In this document: positions 34,166 to 46,245 of the stretch, one piece after another
How positions within the stretch are numbered: the stretch's first letter is position 1
How the letters are laid out: the number at the start of each line of letters is the position of its first letter
Source of the DNA: Sipunculus nudus
Lineage: Eukaryota; Annelida; Sipuncula; Golfingiida; Sipunculidae
DNA length: 64,000 nucleotides
Assembly: GCA_026874595.1 (NCBI GenBank)
Contig: CM049313.1
Location: 33,166,008-33,230,007 of the forward strand
Reading direction: 5' to 3'
The notes under the pieces: generated by a model
Told to the model about the DNA's origin: nothing
Seen by the model: only the letters and a program-made list of their open reading frames with translations
Databases searched by the model: none
Position numbers and translations under genes: made by a program

Positions 34166-37100
34166 AAGAACATACAGTTTTACTGTTTAAGAACAAGACA
34201 CTGTTGGTATTCTTCAGTGTCTCTGCACACTATAATAACCCATTGGAAGTTGTGATTAGAGAACCTTACACAGCGCTGCAAGTTTTTACTGTGCTGATCA
34301 TGTCTGTCATCTCCATCCAATTATGCAGTGGTTGTGCCAGCCAACCTAAGCAGCCCACTAATATTGTTAGAATAAAGCCATTATGTCAGCTTAAAAGCCT
34401 GGTAACTAAAATGAACTACACAAGACAATGTCTCCTGCTTCCTGTACTGAAGAAGCACCATGCATATACTGAGTTCTATCGTGGTGGGTGAACAAACAAC
34501 TGGACAAAGTGACTAATATTGAGACATAAGGATACTGAATGGATTAACAGAGCAATATTCAGGGGTTCTAATTTTTTTTTACAATGAGGGAGGGAAGCAG
34601 TCAAACACCTTAATGCACAATTCAACACCAACTCATGGGTTGTTGCAGAAGTCTAAGAGTGAGACTAAATGACATTTCAAAACTACTCTCAGTTAATAAT
34701 AATCTAGCTTAACATGTTATTTTCATAATTAGCCACAAAATCATATATTCCTTTAATACATTAACAATTCAGCACCAACTAATAAGAGCAGTTGCTGTAG
34801 TTAAAGAGCAAATCTAAATGACATCTCAAAATTGCTTCACTTTAATAAGAATTCAGCTTGTTATTTTCATTATTAGTCACAAATTCTGATATTCCTTTAT
34901 TAACATTTCATGTTCCATTGTAAACCTTTGACATTAAAAGTTTAACCATGGCCATACAGTAATATTAGAGCAAGACCCGATTAAGAAACTTTATATTTTT
35001 AATCAGGAATAAATTTTTTCCACTGAGAATCATTTTATATATCTACCAGGATCTCACTGAAGACAATCTAAATTTATTAATTCCTGATATCACACTGGAT
35101 AAGCTGGGCTTAAACCACCAGTACCTGACATGTCCCACTGACACTGATATATGTCAGTGACAAACCTTTATTAACCTGGGGGCAGCTATATGAAATTCTC
35201 ATCTCCCCTGGCTCATTCATAAACCTAGGGAGCTATGTATAATTTAAAGGCCCAAATGCCAACATTAACAAAACATAGTGAATTTTACACATGTATGCAT
35301 TATTCACTGTACCTGTGATATCACTGAGCTGAACCTCTGTTTGGTAATCAGGTCAATTATGCATCATAAACCTGCAGATCAGGACAGTACACAGATACCA
35401 TACAATTAGAGTAACATGATCATGGTATATTGTATGTTTAGGATTTGCATTGAACAGATAACACCTTGTACTCTCAGTCTCAGTCACATAATTGGCCCTG
35501 ATTATGACTGAATTTGAATTTCCTAACCCTGAATAATAGGTAGAGAGTCTGCCTATCTGTCAGAGTGGTAGAACTTAGGACTCAAATGTTTCTTTACACT
35601 TAACAATGCTTCATAACGTTACAAGCACAATGACACTTAAAATATACTAGACCAACTATTAAGTATTGATTGTCTAGTTTCTTACTGAACCAACCATGTG
35701 CAAAAATATATTGGTATAACTTGGCACATTGATACATATCCCTGCACAATTGTTGATTTTTTACTGCTAAAAAAAAACATATCTTCTACAGGTTATTTGA
35801 CTGACAGCCATGTCATGCACAATGCAGGAAATCAAAGCAGTTACCATTGAGATGGGATTTAAATGTTCATATGCACAAATTCTTTTGTAAGTTTCTTATC
35901 TGTAGCCTTATATAAAGACTGCAAGTCTGCTATATACAGTGATATAACTGCAACAGGATCGATGACCACTGCAGTGCAGTTTTCCATAGGACCAGCTTAA
36001 CCACAGGAAGTAGGCTCTGTCAGTGAACATAAAATAGCAACTGAGTCATGTACATGTATTCATAGCGAGAAGTCAAGCTATTTCCTGTGAAAATTTGTTT
36101 TGTTCAGTTAAAAGAGGTAGTCAGAGAGTATAAAACAAGCTCCAGTCTTTACATATCCCACTAAAAACAAGAGTGAAACTTCAAGAAGAGAGATTTAACA
36201 TTCCCAAAAATTCTGATGAAACTTATGACAAATCTCAAAAGTTAAAAAATGTCCATGGACCTGAATTAGCAAGGTCTCAAAATCAGTTATACATTTAAAT
36301 AATTACAGATGACATGTTTGTATTATAAACTAAACAGAACTCTAACACAAACCTCTGCCAACTCCAGTTAACTTCAGGATTATCTTCAGGGTTTCCTCAA
36401 CTCTTCCTTGATAAGATTATACACAAATAATTGTAACAAAATCTCTCAACAGGTGTCAGTATCAGAAGTTGTTACTTTCTGGTGAAATTCCAGTAAAATA
36501 GATTTGCCTTATCACTAAAGAAATTCAATGAATTCCTATCATAGCTAATATTATAACATTATAAGTTAAACAAAGTTTACTGGTAGCAATTCTAGGTCAG
36601 TGACCAGCCCTTCTCACTGAATGTAGTGTACACTGTACACAGTAACCCTGACAGAGCTACAAAATCATTTGTCTGTGGTACAGAGGGCTGGAGTAAGAGC
36701 TCTCACAAGAGCAGACAGATAAGGAACCTTTCAGACTCCCATAAACAGCCTGTGGTCTCTTGAACAGGGTGCACTGAGATAAAGACGTGCTGCTCATATT
36801 CAGTGTATATCAATGTTAGATGTGTGACAGAAATAATTCCCTTTATAAAACACTGCATTATTAACCCAGCATTATGAGCTTTTTTTTAGAATAAATCCAT
36901 GGCCTTTTGGTGGTGCTATCACAAGCCAATGAAGGAAAGCATACAATGAGCATGGTATGTTGTTAAGAAACCTTCTGGATACCAGATTCATGTTCAAAGA
37001 GACAGATAATAATGAAGTTCGGACATGTTGTTACCATATTTGAGCAGATCTCCGGGGATCCACTAAGATTTCACCATTTTCCTCATGGAGGTACTTACAA

Positions 37101-37422
37101 ATTTCACACTTGGGACCATCAGTTCATCTGCTCTGTGGTCCTTTGCCTTCAGGTATCATTACTGTTTGAAACTCCTATATTTTTATTCAATCAATAAATG
37201 GTTTATATTCATATTAGACCCCATAAAGTAAACATTATTTTAAACCTGGTATAGTAATCTTTCTGAAAGTTTACATATTTTTTAATTTTTCACTCATTTT
37301 AACATGATTTTGTAACATTAAAGAAATTTAATTTTTAAAAAGGTACACTATTATAAGCTCCCTGACAAAATAATCTGCTCTTTAATGAACAAATTTTGTA
37401 CTACATGACAATACCTCAACAA
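34166..37422. other. non-coding region, contains repeat R2 copy 2
   Basis: AT-rich sequence with no gene recognised. Around 35580-35800 lies a diverged relative of the R2 repeat ('aacaatgcttcataacg', 'actagaccaactattaag', 'aaccatgtgca'). Its ends cannot be fixed. Confidence 0.4.
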
Positions 37423-40400
37423 CATTTTTTTGTTTGTTTTCCTCTATCATGATACTATCTTCCCTGAAACAATTTATTGAATAAATTTTAAAAGTTGGCT
37501 GTAGTTCAGTCAGCAATACTAAGTATATAGCATGATGCATTTTTTTTTGTTTGTTTTCCTCTATCATGATACTATCTTCCCTGAAACAATTTATTGAATG
37601 AAAATTTAAAAGTTGGCTGTAGTTCAGTCAGCAATACTAAGTATATAGCATGATGCATTTTTTTGTTTGTTTTCCTCTATCATGATACTATCTTCCCTGA
37701 AACAATTTATTGAATGAAAATTTAAAAGTTGGCTGTAGTTCAGTCAGCAATACTAAGTATATAGCATGATGCATTTTTTTGTTTGTTTTCCTCTATCATG
37801 ATACCATCTTCCCTGAAACAATTTATTGAATGAAAATTTAAAAGTTGGCTGTAGTTCAGTCAGCAATACTAAGTATATAGCATGATGCATTTTTTTGTTT
37901 GTTTTCCTCTATCATGATACTATCTTCCCTGAAACAATTTATTGAATGAAAATTTAAAAGTTGGCTGTAGTTCAGTCAGCAATACTAAGTATATAGCATG
38001 ATGCATTTTTTTGTTTGTTTTCCTCTATCATGATACTATCTTCCCTGAAACAATTTATTGAATGAAAATTTAAAAGTTGGCTGTAGTTCAGTCAGCAATA
38101 CTAAGTATATAGCATGATGCATTTTTTGTTTGTTTTCCTCTATCATGATACTATCTTCCCTGAAACAATTTATTGAATGAAAATTTAAAAGTTGGCTGTA
38201 GTTCAGTCAGCAATACTAAGTATATAGCATGATGCATTTTTTTGTTTGTTTTCCTCTATCATGATGCTATCTTCCCTGAAACAATTTATTGAATGAAAAT
38301 TTAAAAGTTGGCTGTAGTTCAGTCAGCAATACTAAGTATATAGCATGATGCATTTTTTTGTTTGTTTTCCACTATCATGATACTATCTTCCCTAAACAAT
38401 TTATTGAATGAAAATTTAAAAGTTGGCTGTAGCTCACTCAGCAATACTAAGTATATAGCATGATGCATTTTTTTGTTTGTTTTCCTCTATCATGATACTA
38501 TCTTCCCTGAAACAATTTATTGAATGAAAATTTAAAAGTTGGCTGTAGTTCAGTCAGCAATACTAAGTATATAGCATGATGCATTTTTTTGTTTGTTTTC
38601 CTCTATCATGATACTATCTTCCCTGAAACAATTTATTGAATGAAAATTTAAAAGTTGGCTGTAGTTCAGTCAGCAATACTAAGTATATAGCATGATGCAT
38701 TTTTTTGTTTGTTTTCCTCTATCATGATACCATCTTCCCTGAAACAATTTATTGAATGAAAATTTAAAAGTTGGCTGTAGTTCAGTCAGCAATACTAAGT
38801 ATATAGCATGATGCATTTTTTTGTTTGTTTTCCTCTATCATGATACTATCTTCCCTGAAACAATTTATTGAATGAAAATTTAAAAGTTGGCTGTAGTTCA
38901 GTCAGCAATACTAAGTATATAGCATGATGCATTTTTTTGTTTGTTTTCCTCTATCATGATACTATCTTCCCTGAAACAATTTATTGAATGACAATTTAAA
39001 AGTTGGCTGTAGTTCAGTCAGCAATACTAAGTATATAGCATGATGCATTTTTTGTTTGTTTTCCTCTATCATGATACTATCTTCCCTGAAACAATTTATT
39101 GAATGACAATTTAAAAGTTGGCTGTAGTTCAGTCAGCAATACTAAGTATATAGCATGATGCATTTTTTTGTTTGTTTTCCTCTATCATGATACTATCTTC
39201 CCTGAAACAATTTATTGAATGAAAATTTAAAAGTTGGCTGTAGTTCAGTCAGCAATACTAAGTATATAGCATGATGCATTTTTTTGTTTGTTTTCCACTA
39301 TCATGATACTATCTTCCCTAAACAATTTATTGAATGAAAATTTAAAAGTTGGCTGTAGTTCAGTCAGCAATACTAAGTATATAGCATGATGCATTTTTTT
39401 GTTTGTTTTCCACTATCATGATACTATCTTCCCTAAACAATTTATTGAATGAAAATTTAAAAGTTGGCTGTAGCTCACTCAGCAATACTAAGTATATAGC
39501 ATGATGCATTTTTTTGTTTGTTTTCCTCTATCATGATACTATCTTCCCTGAAACAATTTATTGAATGAAAATTTAAAAGTTGGCTGTAGTTCAGTCAGCA
39601 ATACTAAGTATATAGCATGATGCATTTTTTTGTTTGTTTTCCTCTATCATGATACTATCTTCCCTGAAACAATTTATTGAATGAAAATTTAAAAGTTGGC
39701 TGTAGTTCAGTCAGCAATACTAAGTATATAGCATGATGCATTTTTTTGTTTGTTTTCCTCTATCATGATACTATCTTCCCTGACACAATTTATTGAATGA
39801 AAATTTAAAAGTTGGCTGTAGTTCAGTCAGCAATACTAAGTATATAGCATGATGCATTTTTTTGTTTGTTTTCCTCTATCATGATACTATCTTCCCTGAA
39901 ACAATTTATTGAATGAAAATTTAAAAGTTGGCTGTAGTTCAGTCAGCAATACTAAGTATATAGCATGATGCATTTTTTTGTTTGTTTTCCTCTATCATGA
40001 TACTATCTTCCCTGAAACAATTTATTGAATGAAAATTTAAAAGTTGGCTGTAGTTCAGTCAGCAATACTAAGTATATAGCATGATGCATTTTTTTGTTTG
40101 TTTTCCTCTATCATGATACTATCTTCCCTGAAACAATTTATTGAATGAAAATTTAAAAGTTGGCTGTAGTTCAGTCAGCAATACTAAGTATATAGCATGA
40201 TGCATTTTTTTGTTTGTTTTCCTCTATCATGATACTATCTTCCCTGAAACAATTTATTGAATGAAAATTTAAAAGTTGGCTGTAGTTCAGTCAGCAATAC
40301 TAAGTATATAGCATGATGCATTTTTTTGTTTGTTTTCCTCTATCATGATACTATCTTCCCTGAAACAATTTATTGAATGAAAATTTAAAAGTTGGCTGTA

Positions 40401-43224
40401 GTTCAGTCAGCAATACTAAGTATATAGCATGATGCATTTTTTTGTTTGTTTTCCTCTATCATGATACTATCTTCCCTGAAACAATTTATTGAATGAAAAT
40501 TTAAAAGTTGGCTGTAGTTCAGTCAGCAATACTAAGTATATAGCATGATGCATTTTTTTGTTTGTTTTCCTCTATCATGATACTATCTTCCCTGAAACAA
40601 TTTATTGAATGAAAATTTAAAAGTTGGCTGTAGTTCAGTCAGCAATACTAAGTATATAGCATGATGCATTTTTTTGTTTGTTTTCCTCTATCATGATACT
40701 ATCTTCCCTGAAACAATTTATTGAATGAAAATTTAAAAGTTGGCTGTAGTTCAGTCAGCAATACTAAGTATATAGCATGATGCATTTTTTTGTTTGTTTT
40801 CCACTATCATGATACTATCTTCCCTAAACAATTTATTGAATGAAAATTTAAAAGTTGGCTGTAGTTCAGTCAGCAATACTAAGTATATAGCATGATGCAT
40901 TTTTTTGTTTGTTTTCCTCTATCATGATACTATCTTCCCTGAAACAATTTATTGAATGAAAATTTAAAAGTTGGCAGTAGTTCAGTCAGCAATACTAAGT
41001 ATATAGCATGATGCATTTTTTTGTTTGTTTTCCTCTATCATGATACTATCTTCCCTGACACAATTTATTGAATGAAAATTTAAAAGTTGGCTGTAGTTCA
41101 GTCAGCAATACTAAGTATATAGCATGATGCACTTTTTTGTTTGTTTTCCTCTATCATGATACTATCTTCCCTGAAACAATTTATTGAATGAAAATTTAAA
41201 AGTTGGCTGTAGTTCAGTCAGCAATACTAAGTATATAGCATGATGCATTTTTTTGTTTGTTTTCCTCTATCATGATACTATCTTCCCTGAAACAATTTAT
41301 TGAATGAAAATTTAAAAGTTGGCTGTAGTTCAGTCAGCAATACTAAGTATATAGCATGATGCATTTTTTTGTTTGTTTTCCACTATCATGATACTATCTT
41401 CCCTGAAACAATTTATTGAATGAAAATTTAAAAGTTGGCTGTAGTTCAGTCAGCAATACTAAGTATATAGCATGATGCATTTTTTTGTTTGTTTTCCTCT
41501 ATCATGATACTATCTTCCCTGAAACAATTTATTGAATGAAAATTTAAAAGTTGGCTGTAGTTCAGTCAGCAATACTAAGTATATAGCATGATGCATTTTT
41601 TTTGTTTGTTTTCCTCTATCATGATACTATCTTCCCTGAAACAATTTATTGAATGAAAATTTAAAAGTTGGCTGTAGTTCAGTCAGCAATACTAAGTATA
41701 TAGCATGATGCATTATTTTGTTTGTTTTCCTCTATCATGATACTATCTTCCCTGAAACAATTTATTGAATGAAAATTTAAAAGTTGGCTGTAGTTCAGTC
41801 AGCAATACTAAGTATATAGCATGATGCATTATTTTGTTTGTTTTCCTCTATCATGATACTATCTTCCCTGAAACAATTTATTGAATGAAAATTTAAAAGT
41901 TGGCTGTAGTTCAGTCAGCAATACTAAGTATATAGCATGATGCATTTTGTTTGTTTTCCTCTATCATGATACTATCTTCCCTGAAACAATTTATTGAATG
42001 AAAATTTAAAAGTTGGCTGTAGTTCAGTCAGCAATACTAAGTATATAGCATTATGCATTTTTTTTGTTTGTTTTCCTCTATCATGATACTATCTTCCCTG
42101 AAACAATTTATTGAATGAAAATTTAAAAGTTGGCTGTAGTTCAGTCAGCAATACTAAGTATATAGCATGATGCATTTTTTTGTTTGTTTTCCTCTATCAT
42201 GATACTATCTTCCCTAAACAATTTATTGAATGAAAATTTAAAAGTTGGCTGTAGCTCACTCAGCAATACTAAGTATATAGCATGATGCATTTTTTTGTTT
42301 GTTTTCCTCTATCATGATACTATCTTCCCTGAAACAATTTATTGAATGAAAATTTAAAAGTTGGCTGTAGTTCAGTCAGCAATACTAAGTATATAGCATG
42401 ATGCATTTTTTTGTTTGTTTTCCTCTATCATGATACTATCTTCCCTGAAACAATTTATTGAATGAAAATTTAAAAGTTGGCTGTAGTTCAGACAGCAATA
42501 CTAAGTATATAGCATGATGCATTTTTTTGTTTGTTTTCCTCTATCATGATACTATCTTCCCTGAAACAATTTATTGAATGAAAATTTAAAAGTTGGCTGT
42601 AGCTCACTCAGCAATACTAAGTATATAGCATGATGCATTTTTTTGTTTGTTTTCCTCTATCATGATACTATCTTCCCTGAAACAATTTATTGAATGAAAA
42701 TTTAAAAGTTGGCTGTAGTTCAGTCAGCAATACTAAGTATATAGCATGATGCATTTTTTTGTTTGTTTCCCTCTATCATGTTACTATCTTCCCTGAAACA
42801 ATTTTTTGAATGAAAATTTAAAAGTTGGCTGTAGTTCAGTCAGCAATACTAAGTATATAGCATGATGCATTTTTTTGTTTGTTTCCCTCTATCATGATAC
42901 TATCTTCCCTGAAACAATTTATTGAATGAAAATTTAAAAGTTGGCTGTAGTTCAGTCAGCAATACTAAGTATATAGCATGATGCATTTTTTTGTTTGTTT
43001 TCCTCTATCATGATACTATCTTCCCTGAAACAATTTATTGAATGAAAATTTAAAAGTTGGCTGAAGTTCAGTCAGCAATACTAAGTATATAGCATGATGC
43101 ATTTTTTTGTTTGTTTTCCTCTATCATGATACTATCTTCCCTGAAACAATTTACTGAATGAAAATTTAAAAGTTGGCTGTAGTTCAGTCAGCAATACTAA
43201 GTATATAGCATGATGCATTTTTTT
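37423..43224. repeat. 116-bp satellite array, about 50 copies
   Basis: A 5.8-kb head-to-tail array whose unit starts with T7 then GTTTGTTTTCCTCTATCATG, and ends 'agtatatagcatgatgca'. The distance between equivalent points is 116 bp (37655 to 37771, for example). Most copies are identical or differ by one or two bases. Variant copies recur: 'cc-a-ctatcatg' with 'ccctaaac' at about 38367, 39293, 39411 and 40801; 'ctcactcag' at about 38432, 39475, 42254 and 42602; 'cctgacac' at 39777 and 41053. The first copy is the most divergent. The array has no conserved reading frame (116 is not a multiple of 3). Homogeneity indicates recent amplification or ongoing unequal exchange. Confidence 0.98.
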
Positions 43225-44804
43225 CATATATATTTACAAATCCATAGCAGGCACATCATGAAGTGCATGTTTTGTGCTTTAAAATTAATTTAATTCCAAT
43301 ACTGTTTTGAAATTGAAAGTTCATTCTGACATGTACAGGAAACTAATTAATAATAACACAGGGAACAAAATGAGTAACTTTAAATATTTAAGAAATCCAA
43401 TTAATTTAATCTCCTGAAAATATCCCATTATTTCACAACAATTCTATCTGACTGACAACAGTAAAGGATGTTGGCTAAATGCCAACAGGAGCATTATGAA
43501 AGATCATGTGGTTTTGTAAACACTTAAAATTTTGTAGTCAGCAAAATGAAAAAGTGGCCACTGGTTATCCAATTAAAAGTCTTTTCAGAGGCAAAACTTG
43601 CAAAGTCACAGAAATATTACCATGAAGCTATGTTACCTCCTCCATTAAAGTTATGTTTTCAGCTGTGTCTGACACTGTTTTCCATGTAAGAGTTATGTAC
43701 TCTACTGAACACCATTCTATAAACAAATCATTCACACTATATTTGTAATTGTTGGTAAATTCTACTGTTAAACTTTAGGGATATTAAACTTTGTATGAAA
43801 CTGATAAACAACAGACGGAGTGGTAAAACATCACTGTAAGAAATATATAATTACTATCTATATAAATTAGCAGTAAAACCCACAATTTCGACATGCCACC
43901 TGTGACATCCGGGTTTTAGTGTACACAAAATGGCAACCCCCATGAGCAGTTATGAGATATTGGGAGAAATAAACCTATCTGAGTTTTATAAGGAAACAAG
44001 GATGCAACAGTAAAATTGCAACAGAAAACTTGGAGGCAAGGGGGTGATTGGCAAGTACGGAGCACAATAACCCTTACTCCCACCATGTCTAAATACTCAA
44101 ATCAAAGCAGGATGATCCACATCTGGTGTATGTGTTTCTAGTTCATGGTCACTCAGCTGACCATTAATTCAGTAGTTATAGCTCCAAGCTTATGAAGGCA
44201 GAGTGCATAATATATAAATCAATATATAAACCAGACTCTTGTTAATTAACCCTGAATATGACTGTAATGCTATGGGGAATAATCACTATTTCATAGCCTG
44301 AAGGTTTGTATGATCAAGCATATTTGAAACTTTCTATGAGATCAATCTTGTGAGCAATTTTTCCAACAGAATAAAGGTCTGAAAGCCTTCTCATTTAATA
44401 AAGATTTCTTTTTATATAGTCATGACTTGCAATGTGCACTGAATTAATTTTCACAAGTTAGATTTTTTTTATGACAGGATAAGTTTAGGTGCTGAATCCT
44501 GGTGCAAAACAAATAACCCTGAGCTCTTGATATACTCACTATTTTATTAGATTATTTTAAATATTAAAATTATATCATTGGATTCTAACTTTACATCTGT
44601 AATAGTCATTGTCAAGACTACAAAGGTCACCCAGTACATCCCTCTCATGCCAAATATTTTGATCATCTTTAAACCCTCCTTCTATATCATAATGTACCAA
44701 AATACTTTAAGTATCTCAGAAGTGGCTAGCACTATTTTGTTCCTCTGAAATAAAAGTCTAGCAAGATGTTAGATTACCAAGCTTAGAAATTATGAGAATT
44801 GCAC
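43225..44804. other. non-coding region
   Basis: AT-rich. A short 'ttacctcctccattaaagttatgttttc' block near 43634 resembles the start of the repeat at 56274. No gene was recognised. Confidence 0.4.
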
Positions 44805-45075
44805 CTTAAGGCTCAATGAGGATGCAAATATTTTCATCCACTGTGACAACACCTCATGGCCTGGTGTCACTTAAAATAAACCAGACCAATCATTAGATAT
44901 GTTTGTATACTTTTTACTTTTTTTACAACACTTAACATGTGCAAGAAAAGTTCACAGGAAATCAGCATATTAGTAAATCCCCATGCATGCTTGTTGAACC
45001 ACATGAATACAAGTATGTTTTGCATGGGTTACTGGGCAATAGCAAACTTGTACAATTACAAGGGACAGGCAATGA
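44805..45075. repeat. dispersed repeat family R2, copy 3
   Basis: It contains 'gaggatgcaaatattttcat', 'caacacctcatggcc', 'aaaccagaccaatcattag', 'aacatgtgcaagaaaa' and 'catgaatacaagta..ggttactgg' in the same order as the copy at 25375-25590. The open frames on both strands are not convincing genes. Confidence 0.55.
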
Positions 45076-46020
45076 CTGATTACTATACAGATGGATTTAT
45101 ACTTTGGTTTGCGAGTTCCAATGTATAGTATTCTTTTGTGTTTATTCATCACACGTAGCCTAATGTTAAGATAACCAGGTGGTTCCATAATATTGATGGA
45201 ATAGGATAGATGGCCATTGCTGTGCCTTTCCCTGTATGACTTGTGTCACGATTCAAGTAGGCTTACCAACAAACATAAAATTATCAATGCTTTAGTCATT
45301 TGTTTATGGCTTTTATGTTCAGGCATACAATCTGATCACTTATAAAGCTTCCCTCCCAGTAAGGAGTTTCTTAACTAGATGTCAGCACAAGCATCTAATC
45401 TGCCAGACAAGACAGACATATAAACAGACAAAGTATGAGAGATTAAATGCACTGTTCAATTATCTCTGTTGTTTCTCAGTAGAGTTGAGCACCGAACCAT
45501 GTTCAGGTATAGCACAATACCTCAACTTTACTTATCCAAATCAATGCTGACAAAACATCTCACAACCATCATCAATAGGTAATGCCATTGTTACACTGAA
45601 AAATTTGTGACTTGAGCATGGTACAACACATAGGTGTTACTACATGCATACACAACTGGCTGAAGCAAAATCAATCCAGAACCTTTCTTGTCCTGTTTGA
45701 TTTAAATAACATGGCACTGTAACATGCAAAACATGCTCAGCCAACGAAATGTCACTCAATTCCCCAGGGACACAGTAAGTAGAAAAAACATCTCTGCTAC
45801 ATAGGGTTTTTATTTAAGATACATAAACCCTGGAATTTCTAGCTAAATAGAAATAGGTTTTGTTAATGGTAACATACAGCCTGAATTTACTATGCTAAGT
45901 GGACACATATCAGTAACAGAGGACTTAATTACATGCAACCTTTTCAAATTCAAGATACCATATAAATCAGTTTCTAAATGTGGTTTTCAAACTTTTTTAT
46001 GAATCCATGAATTATAAATC
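45076..46020. other. non-coding region
   Basis: No gene or repeat was recognised. Confidence 0.4.
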
Positions 46021-46245
46021 TTTGTCAGTCCAAGATAGGTGGAGGTTGTCCCAATCTCTCTTAGTGAGTTTGGATATCACATAGGCTGCTTTCCTGACTC
46101 AAGCATTGATCTTGGTGTCAAGAGACAAGTTATTTGAGATCAGGATCCCAGGTATATATGTGGCTGTCAACATGGGTAGAGTTGTTGGTTGAGACAGAAA
46201 GAGGGTTTGGAGCTTCCTGAGCCTCAGTTGAAATGATGTACAGTT
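46021..46245 (-). pseudogene. fragment of non-LTR retrotransposon reverse transcriptase
   Basis: On the minus strand, 46140 down to 46021 reads ISNNLSLDTKINA, stop, VRKAAYVISKLTKRDW and then DNLHLSWTDK. This is the typical region after the RT palm/thumb of LINE-type ORFs, where 'YLG..IS.N.SLD.EI..RI.KA......L..RVW' is common. Upstream in the same frame a diverged but open stretch (SFQLRLRKLQTLFLSQP) continues to about 46245. One in-frame TGA and truncation on both sides mark it as a dead fragment. The clade cannot be told from so little sequence. Confidence 0.75.

Noticed and set aside
37423-43224. CRISPR-like array
   Set aside because: The 116-bp units are contiguous with no unique spacers, and the organism is eukaryotic.
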